A stretch of DNA of 64,000 bases from Microbacterium sp. BR1 (GTDB taxonomy: Bacteria > Actinomycetota > Actinomycetes > Actinomycetales > Microbacteriaceae): NCBI RefSeq assembly GCF_002812725.1, contig NZ_NMUN01000002.1:1-64000 (forward strand), written 5' to 3'. The translations under genes were made by a program, and so were the position numbers. Shown one piece after another: positions 42,498 through 52,261 of this stretch; positions within the stretch are counted from its first letter, which is position 1, and every line of letters starts with the position of its first letter. The notes beneath the pieces are model-generated. The model did not search any database and had not been told where the DNA came from. It saw nothing but the letters and a program-made list of their open reading frames with translations.

Positions 42498-42527
42498 ATT
42501 ATCTCCGAGATCGTCAGGATGTGTCAA
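42498..42527 (-). promoter_or_regulatory. Strong sigma-70-type promoter for winged-helix gene
   Basis: TTGACA (42527-42522), 18 bases, GATAAT (42503-42498) on the minus strand: the closest match to the vegetative consensus in this window. Expected start near 42491, about 290 bases before the ATG at 42204. Confidence 0.7.
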
Positions 42528-42628
42528 ACCGCCCAGGTGACGCCCCCCTCGCATCCCCCGACGGTGCACATTGTTCAGTCCGGGACACGGGCACCCGGTG
42601 GAATATGTTGCCAATTTCGACATAAGTG

Positions 42629-42690
42629 TTGCATTGGTGGGGTAGACCTGGCTATGGTCTGTGTCGAAGCGCTTCGACGAAGCGTTTCGA
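42629..42690 (+). promoter_or_regulatory. LacI-gene promoter with two tandem operators
   Basis: -35 TTGCAT (42629-42634), 18 bases, -10 TATGGT (42653-42658). At the start site lies the perfect palindrome TCGAAGCGCTTCGA (42664-42677), immediately followed by a related CGAAGCGTTTCGA (42678-42690). The central CG and form are those of LacI-family operators; the same 14-mer is upstream of the binding-protein gene at 43803. Confidence 0.85.
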
Positions 42691-42741
42691 TCCGCTCGAA
42701 TCCTTGAAGAGCGCGGGTCGTGCAACGACGATGGAGTCCCG

Positions 42742-43770
42742 ATGGCGAAGATTCACGAGGTGGCCGAGGCCGCCGGTGTATCGATCAGCACGGTGTCGTA
42801 CGCCCTCAGCGGCAAGCGGCCGGTGTCGCCGGACACGCGTCGACGGATCGAGGACGTGGCTCGTGCTCTCGGGTACGAACCGAATGCGGGGGCCCGGATG
42901 CTCGCGGGGAGCCGCACCCACATCTTCGCGCTCACCGAGCCGTTGCGTGCTGATACCCACGCACCGACCCACATGGCGTTCGTGCTCGCTACCGCGGTCG
43001 CCGCGCGCAGGCAGGGCTACGACATCCTGCTGCTGACCGATGAACAGGCCTCGGCGGGTATGCGCCGGGTGGCGGCAAGCGATCTCGCGGACGCCGTGCT
43101 CGTGCTCGACGTCGCCCCCGAGGACGAGCGCGTCGCGATCGCGCGCTCGATCGCCATCCCGACGATCTTCATCGGGATCCCGAACGATAGCGAGGGTCTG
43201 GTCTGTGTCGACCTCGACTTCGAGGCGGCCACCCGGATGGCGGTGGATCGCGTCGCGGACGCCGGTCACCGGCGAATCGCGATGATCGGACAGCCCGCGG
43301 TCGCGTACCGACGCTCGAACTTCCCCCCGCGCGTCCGCTCCTCATACGAGGCGCACGCGCGGGCGCGCGGCCTGGCGCACTCGTTCGCGGTGAGCGGCGA
43401 GACGCAGATGGATGCGGTCACGGTTCGTGCCGGACTCGCCGCGTCGATCGATGCGGGCGCGACTGCGCTGCTGCTGCACGGGGCGGACGACATGCACGTC
43501 GTCGTCCTGGCCGAGCTCGCGGCACGCGGCCTGGAGGTGGGTCGTGACATCTCGGTCCTCTCGGTCGCCGCGTCGTTCGACAGCGCGCTGCTTCCGACCC
43601 CGCTCGACACGATCCCCCTCATTCCGCAGGCTTCGTGCGAACGTGCCGTCGAACTGGCGGTGCAGGCTCTCGGTCCGAATCGGCTGCGTCCGGCGGTTCA
43701 CCTCATCGACCCGGTCTATATCGCCGCGGGCAGCGTCTCCGCGCCCGTGGCGATCGCCGAAACCGCGTGA
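42742..43770 (+). CDS. LacI-family repressor of the xyloside operon
   Basis: A 342-residue LacI/GalR protein: N-terminal helix-turn-helix HEVAEAAGVSISTVSYALSG with hinge helix (PNAGARMLAG), and a periplasmic-binding-like effector domain. ATG 42742. It has its own double operator and shares the 14-base palindrome with the following transport operon, so it likely represses itself and the operon until an oligosaccharide binds. Confidence 0.94.
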   Translation: MAKIHEVAEAAGVSISTVSYALSGKRPVSPDTRRRIEDVARALGYEPNAGARMLAGSRTHIFALTEPLRADTHAPTHMAFVLATAVAARRQGYDILLLTDEQASAGMRRVAASDLADAVLVLDVAPEDERVAIARSIAIPTIFIGIPNDSEGLVCVDLDFEAATRMAVDRVADAGHRRIAMIGQPAVAYRRSNFPPRVRSSYEAHARARGLAHSFAVSGETQMDAVTVRAGLAASIDAGATALLLHGADDMHVVVLAELAARGLEVGRDISVLSVAASFDSALLPTPLDTIPLIPQASCERAVELAVQALGPNRLRPAVHLIDPVYIAAGSVSAPVAIAETA

Positions 43771-43802
43771 GCGGAACAACATGCGGCAGACCATGACCTC
43801 GA

Positions 43803-43816
43803 TCGAAGCGCTTCGA
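43803..43816 (+). promoter_or_regulatory. LacI-type operator before sugar-binding protein gene
   Basis: TCGAAGCGCTTCGA, a perfect 14-base palindrome identical to the one at 42664-42677, located 75 bases before the start of the solute-binding protein gene. Confidence 0.88.
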
Positions 43817-43891
43817 CAAGACTCCGCGCCCTGCCCGCGCGCGGCCAACCGATCCCGACCAATGCGGGTCACCAAGAAAGGAGTGCCGACG

Positions 43892-45205
43892 ATGGCACAG
43901 CAACACAACAGGAAGAAGCACACGCGACTCGTCGCCGCCGTCGGCGCGCTCGCCGTCGGCGCGCTCGCCCTCAGCTCCTGCTCCGGAGGCTCGGGCGGAG
44001 GCGAGGACGACAACACCCTGACGCTCTGGCACTACGAGGGCGCCGACAGCGCCATGGGCATCGCGTGGGCCGAGGCGATCAAGGTGTTCGAAGAAGAGAC
44101 CGGTGCGACGGTGGAGTTCGAGGAGAAGAGCTTCGAGCAGATCCGCTCGACGGCGAGCCAGGTCCTCAACTCCGATGAGGCCCCGGATCTGATGGAGTTC
44201 AACAAGGGCAACGCCACCGCGGGTCTGCTGGCCAGCCAGGGACTTCTCACCGACATCAGCGACGCGGTCGAGCAATACGGGTGGGACGACAAGCTCGCCC
44301 CCGCGCTCCAGACGACCGCGAAGTACAACGAGGACGGCGTCATGGGCTCGGGTGCGTGGTACGGCATCCCGAACTACGGCGAATTCGTCACGGTCTACTA
44401 CAACAAGGATGCCTTCGCGGCGGCGGGCCTCGAGATCCCGACGACGTACGACGAGTTCCTCGCCGTGATGGATGCATTCGTCGCACAGGGCGTCACGCCG
44501 CTCGCCGAGGCCGGGCTCGAGTACCCCCTGGGTCAGCTCTGGTACCAGCTCGAGCTGAGCCAGGCCGATCGCCAGTGGGTCAACGACTATCAGCTCTACG
44601 AGAACCCGGTCGATTGGCAGGGCGAAGAGGTCACCTACGCCACCGAGACCCTGCTCGACTACGTCGACAAGGGCTACATCTCGCCCGATGTGTCGGGCAT
44701 CAAGGCCGAGGATGCCGGTGTCTCGTTCATCGGCGGCGACGCGCCGATCTTCGTCTCGGGCAGCTGGTGGTACGGCCGCTTCACCAATGAGATCGACGGC
44801 TTCGACTGGGGCATCTTTCCGTTCCCGGACAGCGACCTCAGCCTCGGCTCGTCCGGCAACCTGTGGGTCGTGCCGGAGCAGGCCAAGAACAAGGACCTCG
44901 CCTACGAGTTCATCGACATCACGATGCGTCCCGAGATCCAGGCCCTGATCGGCAACAACGGCGGGCTCCCCGTCGCCGCCGACGTCGCCGACATCACCGA
45001 CGAGAAGAGCCTCGAGCTGATCGAGGCTTTCAACGCGGTGAACGAGGTGGACGGTCTGTCGTTCTACCCGGACTGGCCCACGCCCACGTTCTACGACGTG
45101 CTGGTCGCCCAGCTGCAGGAACTCGTGAACGGCACGAAGACCGCCGCCGAGGTTCAGGAAGGTCTCGGCGCGGAGTACGACTCCTACGTCGACGACTTCC
45201 GTTGA
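43892..45205 (+). CDS. Sugar ABC transporter substrate-binding lipoprotein
   Basis: Extracytoplasmic oligosaccharide-binding protein (solute-binding family 1) of 437 residues. Signal peptide with lipobox LSSC around residue 30, Gly/Ser/Glu linker, then LTLWHYEGADSAMG, APDLMEFNKGNATAGLLASQGLLTDI, YGIPNYGEFVTVYYNKDAF by content and a C-terminal FYPDWPTPTFYDVL region. AAGGAG is nine bases before ATG 43892. First gene of the transport and hydrolase operon. A hairpin after its stop may set its expression above that of the permeases. Confidence 0.93.
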   Translation: MAQQHNRKKHTRLVAAVGALAVGALALSSCSGGSGGGEDDNTLTLWHYEGADSAMGIAWAEAIKVFEEETGATVEFEEKSFEQIRSTASQVLNSDEAPDLMEFNKGNATAGLLASQGLLTDISDAVEQYGWDDKLAPALQTTAKYNEDGVMGSGAWYGIPNYGEFVTVYYNKDAFAAAGLEIPTTYDEFLAVMDAFVAQGVTPLAEAGLEYPLGQLWYQLELSQADRQWVNDYQLYENPVDWQGEEVTYATETLLDYVDKGYISPDVSGIKAEDAGVSFIGGDAPIFVSGSWWYGRFTNEIDGFDWGIFPFPDSDLSLGSSGNLWVVPEQAKNKDLAYEFIDITMRPEIQALIGNNGGLPVAADVADITDEKSLELIEAFNAVNEVDGLSFYPDWPTPTFYDVLVAQLQELVNGTKTAAEVQEGLGAEYDSYVDDFR

Positions 45206-45221
45206 TCCCCGATTGATACCC

Positions 45222-45253
45222 GGGGGCGGTCCGTCGATGTGCGGACCGCCCCC
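45222..45253 (+). terminator. Strong hairpin between binding-protein and permease genes
   Basis: Perfect 12-base stem GGGGGCGGTCCG (45222-45233) / CGGACCGCCCCC (45242-45253), 8-base loop, no T-tract, placed 16 bases after the binding-protein stop and 24 before the permease start. Likely a partial terminator or mRNA 3' stabiliser rather than an operon end. Confidence 0.75.
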
Positions 45254-45277
45254 TCCACCCCCTCCCAGGAGTCGGTC

Positions 45278-46249
45278 ATGACCGCTGTTCCGTTCGTCCG
45301 CAGAGAGCGCACGAAGCTCCCGCCCGAAGAGCCGCTGATCCCGCAGCGCGGCCGCGGGTCCGCCGGGTACTGGCTGTACCTGCTGCCCGGCTTCGTCCTG
45401 CTCACCGTGATCGTGCTCATCCCGCTCGGGTGGAACGTGTACCTCAGCTTCACCGAGTGGCGGGGCATCAAACCTCCCGAGTTCATCGGTCTCGACAACT
45501 GGATCGAGCTGATGGGCGACGCCAAGTTCTGGGCGTCCTTCCGCAACAGCATCTGGATGATCCTGGCCATGGTCGTCGCGCCGACGATCGTGGGCCTCAT
45601 CCTCGCCGCTCTGCTCTTCGACCTCATCGGACGCAAGTTCGGCGGCCGCCTCGCGAGCTTCCTGCGCGCGACCTACTACCTTCCCCAGATCCTCCCCGCC
45701 GCGATCGCGGGCATCGTGATCGGCTGGATCCTGCGCCCGCAAGACGGTGCCCTCAACACGATCCTCGAGAACATCGGGCTCGGATTCCTCGCGCAGAACT
45801 GGCTGGGAAGCCCCGACACCGCTCTCGGCAGCATCATGGTCGTCCTGGTCTGGATCCAGATCGGATACCCCGTGGTCGTCTTCATGGCGGCACTGCAGCG
45901 CGTCGACCCGGAGCTCTACGAGGCCGCCGAACTGGATGGCGCGAACTGGTTCCAGCGATTCCGCGCGATCACGGTGAGCATCATCCGTCCCGAGATCTAC
46001 GTCGTCACGCTCACCTGCACGATCGCCGCGCTCAAGGTCTTCGGCCCGGTCTACGTCCTGACCCGCGGCGGACCGGGCGACGCCACGATCGTGCCCGCGT
46101 ACTACGCGTACAGCGAGTTCTTCCAGGCGCAGCAGGTCGGCTACGGCGCGACGATCGCCACCGCCCTCACGATCGTGATCGCGATCGTCTCCATCGTCTT
46201 CATCCGCGCGCAGAACGCCGCGGAACGCAAGGAAAGGGCGGGTCTGTGA
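45278..46249 (+). CDS. Sugar ABC transporter permease 1 (MalF-type)
   Basis: Inner membrane subunit, 323 residues, six membrane segments, with the permease EAA loop YEAAELDGANWFQRFRAITVSIIRP by content. CAGGAG precedes ATG 45278. Overlaps the next gene by one base. No ATPase gene is in the operon, so it probably uses a shared MsiK-like ATPase encoded elsewhere, as is common in actinobacteria. Confidence 0.93.
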   Translation: MTAVPFVRRERTKLPPEEPLIPQRGRGSAGYWLYLLPGFVLLTVIVLIPLGWNVYLSFTEWRGIKPPEFIGLDNWIELMGDAKFWASFRNSIWMILAMVVAPTIVGLILAALLFDLIGRKFGGRLASFLRATYYLPQILPAAIAGIVIGWILRPQDGALNTILENIGLGFLAQNWLGSPDTALGSIMVVLVWIQIGYPVVVFMAALQRVDPELYEAAELDGANWFQRFRAITVSIIRPEIYVVTLTCTIAALKVFGPVYVLTRGGPGDATIVPAYYAYSEFFQAQQVGYGATIATALTIVIAIVSIVFIRAQNAAERKERAGL

Positions 46250-47148
46250 TGGTCGCCACGATCGCCGTCGCCCCGACGGACAAGAAGAAGCCCCGTGCCA
46301 CCGGGCGCGCGCGTGGATCGATGACGCGCCCCCGCGGCGTCGACTGGCTCATGCTCGCCTTCGCGGTGGTCACCGCGATCCTGATCATCGCGCCGTTCTA
46401 CCTGATCCTCGTGAACTCGTTCAAGTCGCCGGCGGACTACTCCAACGGGGGACCGCTCGCGCTGCCCTCGAGCCTGTACTTCGACGGCATCGTCACCTTC
46501 TGGGAGCGCGTCAACTTCCCCGAGAAGGTCTGGAACTCGGTCTTCATCTCGGGGATGGTGGCGCTGCTCGCCGTGCTTATCTCGGTGCTGAACGCCTTCG
46601 CGATCGGCATCGGCCGCGTGCGCGGACGCTCGTGGATCGTGCTGCTGTTCCTGCTCGCGAACCTGCTGCCGCAGGAGGCCCTCCTCTACCCGCTGTACTA
46701 CATGTTCAAAGAGGTCGGGCTCTACAACAACGTGTGGTCGGTGATCATCATCTTCACCGTCATCCAGGCGGCCTTCGGCACCTATCTGCTCTCGGCGGTG
46801 TACGGCACCTTCCCGAAAGAGGTGCTCGAGGCCGCCGCGATAGACGGGGCGAGCCGTTGGCAGATCCTCTGGCGCGTGATCTTCCCGATCAGCCGCCCGA
46901 CGCTCTCGGTGCTCCTGATCTTCTTCTTCATCTGGACGTGGAACGAGTTCCTCATCCCGCTGACGTTCCTGGTCTCGAACGCCAACCAGACCGTGCCGGT
47001 GGCCATCAGCGTCCTGCAGGGCGATCGCCTCATGGATGTCACGACCACCAGTGCCTCGGCGCTGCTCGGCCTCATCCCCACCCTTCTCTTCTTCCTCATC
47101 TTCCAGCGCACGCTGACACGCGGTATCACGGCAGGAGCAGTCAAGTAA
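46249..47148 (+). CDS. Sugar ABC transporter permease 2 (MalG-type)
   Basis: Second membrane subunit, 299 residues, six segments and the EAA motif LEAAAIDGASRWQILWRVIFPIS by content. Lys/Arg-rich N-terminal tail before the first segment. ATG 46249 shares a base with the upstream stop, and its stop shares a base with the GH31 start, so translation is tightly coupled. Confidence 0.93.
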   Translation: MVATIAVAPTDKKKPRATGRARGSMTRPRGVDWLMLAFAVVTAILIIAPFYLILVNSFKSPADYSNGGPLALPSSLYFDGIVTFWERVNFPEKVWNSVFISGMVALLAVLISVLNAFAIGIGRVRGRSWIVLLFLLANLLPQEALLYPLYYMFKEVGLYNNVWSVIIIFTVIQAAFGTYLLSAVYGTFPKEVLEAAAIDGASRWQILWRVIFPISRPTLSVLLIFFFIWTWNEFLIPLTFLVSNANQTVPVAISVLQGDRLMDVTTTSASALLGLIPTLLFFLIFQRTLTRGITAGAVK

Positions 47149-49385
47149 TGAAGTTCACCGATGGGTTCTGGCAACTCCGACCCGGAGTCACGGCCCTGTA
47201 CGCCCAAGAGGCATACGACATCTGGCAGGTCGCCGACACCGCCGACGGGCCGGGCCTGCGGGTCACGGCGCCGACGGCCGTCATCGCCAAACGCGGCGAC
47301 GTGCTCAACCGGGCGACGCTGACGGTCACGCTCTCGTCGCCCCTCGAAGGCGTCGTACGCGTTCGGATCGCCCACCACGAGGGCGGCCGGCGCGAGCCCG
47401 GTTTCGAGCTTCCCGGTGCGGTGGCGGGCGGCGTCGGCGAAGCATCCGTCACCGAGACCGCCGGCACGCTCGTGACCGGTCCGCTCACCGCGCGGATCGC
47501 GCAGGGCGCGCCCTGGGCGCTCTCGTTCGAAGAGGGCGGTCGGCGCCTCACCGGCAGCGGCCACAAGGCCCAGGGATACATGCAGTTGACCTCCGACGCG
47601 CAGGTCGACTCCGGCATCGTCGGCAACGCCCGGGCCGCGCAGGCGCGACCCGCGGCGTCCGCGTTCGTGCACGAACAGCTCGACCTCGGCGTCGGCGAGC
47701 TCGTCTACGGTCTCGGCGAGCGATTCGGCCCGCTGGTCAAGAACGGCCAGAGCGTCGAGATCTGGAACGCCGACGGCGGAACCTCGAGCGAGCAGGCGTA
47801 CAAGAACGTGCCGTTGTACCTTTCGAGCCGCGGCTACGGCGTGCTCGTCAACGACACGGGCCACGTGTCGTTCGAGATCGGTTCGGAGGCCGTCGAGCGC
47901 ACGCAGTTCTCGGTCTCGGGCGAGGCGCTCGAGTACTTCGTGATCGCGGGGCCGACGCCCAAGGACGTGCTCGAGCGCTACACGGCGCTCACGGGCCGCC
48001 CGCCGGTCGTGCCGGCGTGGTCGTACGGCCTCTGGCTGTCGACGAGCTTCACGACGGAGTACGACGAGGCGACGGTGACGTCCTTCATCGACGAGATGGC
48101 GCGGCGCGAGCTGCCGATCTCGGTCTTCCACTTCGACTGCTTCTGGATGCGCGAGTTCAACTGGTGCGACTTCGAGTGGGATCCCCGGGTGTTCCCGGAT
48201 CCCGACGGGATGCTCGACCGCTTGCACGAGCGCGACCTGCGTGTGTGCGTCTGGATCAACCCGTACATCGCGCAGCGCTCGCCGCTGTTCGCCGAAGCCG
48301 AGGCCGCGGGCTACCTCGTCCGCCGGGCAGACGGCTCGGTCTGGCAGTGGGACCTCTGGCAGGCGGGCATGGGGCTGGTCGACTTCACCAACCCCGACGC
48401 GACCGCGTGGTTCCAGGGCAAGCTGCGCGCGCTCGTCGACCAGGGTGTCGACTGCTTCAAGACCGACTTCGGCGAGCGCATCCCGCTCGACGTGGTCTGG
48501 CACGACGGCGCAGATCCTTCTCGCATGCACAACCTCTACACGCACCTCTACAACAAGGCCGTGCACGACGTGCTGGTCGACGCGCGCGGCGCCGGCGATG
48601 CCGTCCTGTTCGCGCGTTCGGCGACGGCCGGGGGGCAGACGATGCCCGTGCACTGGGGCGGCGACTCCACGTCGACCTTCCCGTCCATGGCCGAGACGCT
48701 CCGCGGTGGGCTCTCGCTGGCCCTCAGCGGCTTCGCGCACTGGAGTCACGACATCGGCGGATTCGAGGGAACCCCGGATGCGTCGGTGTTCAAGCGCTGG
48801 ACGGCCTTCGGCCTGCTCGGCAGCCACAGCCGCTTCCACGGATCGCAGTCGTACCGGGTGCCGTGGATGTTCGACGACGAGGCCGTCGAGGTCACGCGCG
48901 TCTTCACGCGGCTGAAGATGCGTCTCATGCCGTATCTGTTCCAGGTCGGCATCGACGCGACGCGCACCGGCGCGCCGATCATGCGTCCGATGGTTCTGGA
49001 GTTCCCGGATGACCCGGGCGCCGCGTACCTCGACCGTCAGTACATGCTGGGCAGCGACATCCTGGTCGCGCCGGTGTTCACCGAGTCGGGTGAGGTCGAG
49101 TTCTACCTGCCCGCGGGAACCTGGACGCACCTGCTGACGGGCGAGAAGGTCGAGGGCGGGGGCTGGCGCCGCGAGCGGCACGACTTCCTGAGCCTGCCGA
49201 TCTACGTCCGGCCGGGCGCTGTGCTGCCGTGGGGTGCGCGCGAGGACCGACCCGACTACGACTATCTCGACGGTCTGACGCTGCGCGTCTTCCCGGGTGG
49301 GAGCGGTACCATCGAGGTTTCGGTGACAACCCCGGATGGCCGTTCAGCGTCGTTCCCGGTCGATCGTGCTGAGGTGACGGAGTGA
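47148..49385 (+). CDS. yicI: GH31 alpha-xylosidase (YicI-type)
   Basis: Cytoplasmic glycoside hydrolase family 31 enzyme, 745 residues, no signal peptide. The nucleophile is Asp440 in KTDFGERIP, the YicI-type motif, and the acid/base is Asp506 in HWGGDST; the barrel also has [19 protein letters not shown] by content, the aromatic subsite associated with alpha-xylosidases. Expected reaction: release of alpha-xylose from isoprimeverose or xyloglucan oligosaccharides. Other alpha-glycosides cannot be ruled out. Coupled to permease 2 and the GH1 gene. Confidence 0.9.
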   Translation: MKFTDGFWQLRPGVTALYAQEAYDIWQVADTADGPGLRVTAPTAVIAKRGDVLNRATLTVTLSSPLEGVVRVRIAHHEGGRREPGFELPGAVAGGVGEASVTETAGTLVTGPLTARIAQGAPWALSFEEGGRRLTGSGHKAQGYMQLTSDAQVDSGIVGNARAAQARPAASAFVHEQLDLGVGELVYGLGERFGPLVKNGQSVEIWNADGGTSSEQAYKNVPLYLSSRGYGVLVNDTGHVSFEIGSEAVERTQFSVSGEALEYFVIAGPTPKDVLERYTALTGRPPVVPAWSYGLWLSTSFTTEYDEATVTSFIDEMARRELPISVFHFDCFWMREFNWCDFEWDPRVFPDPDGMLDRLHERDLRVCVWINPYIAQRSPLFAEAEAAGYLVRRADGSVWQWDLWQAGMGLVDFTNPDATAWFQGKLRALVDQGVDCFKTDFGERIPLDVVWHDGADPSRMHNLYTHLYNKAVHDVLVDARGAGDAVLFARSATAGGQTMPVHWGGDSTSTFPSMAETLRGGLSLALSGFAHWSHDIGGFEGTPDASVFKRWTAFGLLGSHSRFHGSQSYRVPWMFDDEAVEVTRVFTRLKMRLMPYLFQVGIDATRTGAPIMRPMVLEFPDDPGAAYLDRQYMLGSDILVAPVFTESGEVEFYLPAGTWTHLLTGEKVEGGGWRRERHDFLSLPIYVRPGAVLPWGAREDRPDYDYLDGLTLRVFPGGSGTIEVSVTTPDGRSASFPVDRAEVTE

Positions 49386-50821
49386 ACATGGGGCAGCAGG
49401 GCAACGCCGACTTCCGGGATGCGGGGCTCGTCTTCCCCGACGGCTTCACGTTCGGGTCGGCGACCGCGTCGTACCAGGTCGAGGGTGCTTTCGACGAAGA
49501 CGGACGCGGGCCGTCGATCTGGGACACCTTCAGCAAGACGCCGGGCAAGGTCTGGAACGGCGACACGGGTGATGTCGCGTGCGACCACTACCACCGCTTC
49601 GCGTCCGACCTCGATCTGATGAAGGACCTCGGCCTCGGGGCCTATCGGTTCTCGATCGCCTGGCCGCGCATCCAGCCCACCGGCACGGGCGCGCCCAACC
49701 AGGCGGGGATCGACTTCTACTCGCGCCTGGTCGACGGACTGCTCGAGCGGGGCATCCGTCCCGTCGCGACGCTCTACCACTGGGACCTCCCGCAGCCGCT
49801 CGAGGACGCGGGCGGCTGGGCCGTGCGTGAGACGACGGATGCCTTCGAGAAGTACGCCGAGATCATGGGCGCGGCGCTCGGCGACCGGGTGCAGACGTGG
49901 ACGACGCTCAACGAGCCGTGGTGCTCGGCCTACCTCGGCTACGGCCAGGGCGGCCATGCCCCCGGACGCCACGAGCCCGACGCGGCCCTCGCGGCCGTGC
50001 ACCACCTCAACCTCGCGCACGGCCGGGCGATCCAGGCCCTCCGGGCGACCTCGACGGGTGATCCCGAGTACTCGGTGACGCTCAACTTCCACGTCCTGCG
50101 CGGACAGGGAGACGGTGCCGCGCACGCGATGCGCCGCATCGACGCGCTCGCGAACCGCGCCTTCACCGGACCCATGCTGCGCGGGGAATATCCTGCCGAT
50201 CTGCTGGAGGACACGGCATCCGTCACCGACTGGTCGTTCGTGCGGGACGGCGATCTCGCGGCGATCCATCAGCCGATCGACGTGCTGGGGGTCAACTACT
50301 ACTCCACCGCCACGGTCCGGCTGTGGGATGGCGTCTCGCCCAAGCAGCAGAACGACGGGCACAAGGGCGCCGAGGGCGGCACGGCGTGGCCGGGCAGCAG
50401 CGAGATCGTCGAGTTCGTCGAGCAGCCCGGGCCGTACACCGCCATGGGCTGGAACATCGCGCCCGAGGGGCTCGAAGAACTCCTGCTGTCGTTGCGCGAG
50501 CAGTTCCCCGATCAGCCGCTCATGGTCACCGAGAACGGGGCCGCCTTCGAGGATGTCGTCGCCGAGGACGGTTCGGTGCCCGATCCGGAGCGCCTGGACT
50601 ACCTGCGGCGCCACTTCACGGCGGCGCATCGTGCCATGGAGGCAGGCGTCGACCTGCGCGGGTACTTCGTGTGGTCGCTGCTCGACAACTTCGAGTGGGG
50701 GTACGGCTACGCCAAGCGCTTCGGGATCGTCCGCGTCGGCTTCGACTCGCTCGAGCGCACGGTCAAGGACAGCGGGCTCTGGTACCGGGAGCTCGCCCGC
50801 ACGGGTGTGCTTCCCGCCTGA
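49382..50821 (+). CDS. GH1 beta-glucosidase
   Basis: Retaining beta-glycosidase of family 1, 479 residues, cytoplasmic. N-terminal [16 protein letters not shown], acid/base Glu178 in TLNEPW, nucleophile Glu384 in TENGAA, and [17 protein letters not shown] near the end. Start GTG 49382 or ATG 49388. Last gene of the operon; with the alpha-xylosidase it would strip xylose and glucose from imported xyloglucan-type oligosaccharides. Confidence 0.94.
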   Translation: MNMGQQGNADFRDAGLVFPDGFTFGSATASYQVEGAFDEDGRGPSIWDTFSKTPGKVWNGDTGDVACDHYHRFASDLDLMKDLGLGAYRFSIAWPRIQPTGTGAPNQAGIDFYSRLVDGLLERGIRPVATLYHWDLPQPLEDAGGWAVRETTDAFEKYAEIMGAALGDRVQTWTTLNEPWCSAYLGYGQGGHAPGRHEPDAALAAVHHLNLAHGRAIQALRATSTGDPEYSVTLNFHVLRGQGDGAAHAMRRIDALANRAFTGPMLRGEYPADLLEDTASVTDWSFVRDGDLAAIHQPIDVLGVNYYSTATVRLWDGVSPKQQNDGHKGAEGGTAWPGSSEIVEFVEQPGPYTAMGWNIAPEGLEELLLSLREQFPDQPLMVTENGAAFEDVVAEDGSVPDPERLDYLRRHFTAAHRAMEAGVDLRGYFVWSLLDNFEWGYGYAKRFGIVRVGFDSLERTVKDSGLWYRELARTGVLPA

Positions 50822-50849
50822 ACGGATGACGACACTCAGCGTGCGCCCA

Positions 50850-50867
50850 GCCTCGCCCGGTCGAGGC
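50850..50867 (+). terminator. Weak terminator after GH1 gene
   Basis: GCCTCG (50850-50855) / CGAGGC (50862-50867) with loop CCCGGT; flanking CGCC and GGCG can extend the stem with a bulge. It lies about 30 bases after the stop of the operon. Confidence 0.45.
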
Positions 50868-50878
50868 GGGCGTACGCT

Positions 50879-51184
50879 GTGCCGGTGACTTCGTTGACCT
50901 TCACCCACGAACCGGATGCCTCGCGGTACACCCTGCACGCCGGTTCCGACCTCGTGAGCGCCCTCGACTATCGCGACGACGGCCGTACCGTCGCGCTGAC
51001 CCGGGCGTACACGGTGCCCTCGTTCCGCGGACACGGATACGCCGGCGAGATCGTCGACCGTGCCGTCGCAGCGCTCGAGCAAGCCGGCGACCGAAAAGTG
51101 CTGCCGGTGTGCTGGTACGTCGCCGAGTGGTTCGAGGCTCACCCCGAGCGCGCGGGCATCCTCGCCGAGCGCAGCCGCGCGTAG
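50879..51184 (+). CDS. GNAT-like N-acetyltransferase (YjdJ type)
   Basis: Small acetyltransferase-fold protein of about 100 residues: FTHEPDASRYTLHAGSDLVSALDYR, then RAYTVPSFRGHGYAGEIVDRAVAAL (acetyl-CoA loop RGHGYA) and CWYVAEWFEAHPE, the pattern of the short GNAT_YjdJ family. GTG 50879 or GTG 50885 is the start. Substrate unknown. Confidence 0.88.
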   Translation: MPVTSLTFTHEPDASRYTLHAGSDLVSALDYRDDGRTVALTRAYTVPSFRGHGYAGEIVDRAVAALEQAGDRKVLPVCWYVAEWFEAHPERAGILAERSRA

Positions 51185-51220
51185 CAGGCAGCGGGACCTC
51201 GCCGCCCCTATGCTGGCCGG

Positions 51221-51640
51221 GTGGATACGGAGCAGGTCTTCATCGGTGTCGCGGTCGTCTTCGAGGCGGTCGGCGCGCTCGCGATGATCATCGGCGCGGT
51301 CATCGCGATCGTGCTCGGAATTCGCGCCCTCAGCCGCGGTGCCGGGGGGAGCGCGGCCTTCACGACTTTGCGCACGACCTTCGGCGGCGCCATCCTCCTC
51401 GGCCTCGAGGTGCTCGTCGCCGCGGATCTGCTTCGCACGATCACGTCGAAGCCGTCGCTCGAGGATGCCGTGATCCTGGGGATCATCGTGCTGATCCGGA
51501 CCATCCTGTCGATCTCGATCCAGATCGAGATCGAGGGTGTGCTGCCGTGGCGTCGTGCGCTGCTGACCAGCGGCGCGAACGTCGTGGCGGGCGAAGTCGC
51601 CCGGGACCGCCGCGCCGCCGCGGGCCGCACGAGGACCTAG
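51221..51640 (+). CDS. DUF1622 family membrane protein
   Basis: A 139-residue integral membrane protein with about three hydrophobic segments (8-37, 52-73, 81-105), matching the DUF1622 layout including FGGAILLGLEVLVAADLLRTI and LSISIQIEIEG. Function unknown. GTG 51221 is the likely start. Confidence 0.85.
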   Translation: MDTEQVFIGVAVVFEAVGALAMIIGAVIAIVLGIRALSRGAGGSAAFTTLRTTFGGAILLGLEVLVAADLLRTITSKPSLEDAVILGIIVLIRTILSISIQIEIEGVLPWRRALLTSGANVVAGEVARDRRAAAGRTRT

Positions 51641-51732
51641 TCGCGCGGCCCGGGCCCGTCAAGCCCCTTGGTCTCGCTCCGCTCTCGGGTGATGGTTGTC
51701 TCAGACATCCGAATCCAGCATGAGGAGACCCG

Positions 51733-51930
51733 ATGACTTCGTCACGCGACGACCTTCCCGAAGGCGTCATCAACGCCGATCCGACGGGCGGCTGGCAGAG
51801 CGGCGAGACCGAGGAGCGCGTCTCGGACGAACTCGTCGCGCCCGACGCCCCGATCGAGGGTGCTGAGGCCGGGCAAGCCGCCGACCCCGATCTGAGCGAC
51901 GACGCCGACAGCGATGGGAGCGACGCATGA
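51733..51930 (+). CDS. Small acidic hypothetical protein
   Basis: A 65-residue, very acidic, probably disordered protein (MTSSRDDLPEGVINADPTGG; tail DLSDDADSDGSDA). GAGGAG lies eight bases before ATG 51733. Overlaps the next gene by four bases, so both are probably translated together. Not recognised. Confidence 0.6.
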   Translation: MTSSRDDLPEGVINADPTGGWQSGETEERVSDELVAPDAPIEGAEAGQAADPDLSDDADSDGSDA

Positions 51931-52205
51931 CCCCGGGTGACCCGGCGCCGGACAAGGCCATGCCGGACCGGGACGCGGCGCACGATTCGCCGATCGTCCG
52001 CACGGGGGATATCGTCCAGAACGCGCCCGCCATGGACATGAACGACACGACGACGTCCGAGAGGGTGGACGGCATCGTCGCCCAGACCCGCGCCGATCAC
52101 GCGGCCGATGGACAGGAACGCATCATCGAGGTCCTGAAGCAGCGCCTCGATCAGGCGGGCATCGAGCTCACGGACGACGAGGTGGCGGAGCTCGCACGGG
52201 GCTGA
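51927..52205 (+). CDS. Hypothetical protein with C-terminal helix
   Basis: A 92-residue polar protein; the N-terminal half is low-complexity and the C-terminal half (QERIIEVLKQRLDQAGIELT) looks helical. Start ATG overlaps the previous stop. Conserved pairing of the two small genes suggests a shared role, unknown. Confidence 0.6.
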   Translation: MTPGDPAPDKAMPDRDAAHDSPIVRTGDIVQNAPAMDMNDTTTSERVDGIVAQTRADHAADGQERIIEVLKQRLDQAGIELTDDEVAELARG

Positions 52206-52261
52206 CTCTCGGCGAACCGCGGCCCGGGCTCCGGGCCGATGTCGGTGGACCCGCATAGCGT

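Larger units (their letters stand above)
42205..42741. other. 537-bp divergent intergenic region, winged-helix / LacI
   Basis: No supported gene. It holds a consensus-like minus-strand promoter for the winged-helix gene (-35 TTGACA 42527-42522, -10 GATAAT 42503-42498, spacer 18), which leaves a leader of about 290 nt, and the plus-strand LacI promoter with tandem operators at its right end. An in-frame extension of the winged-helix gene reaches 42402 but looks noncoding. Confidence 0.6.
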
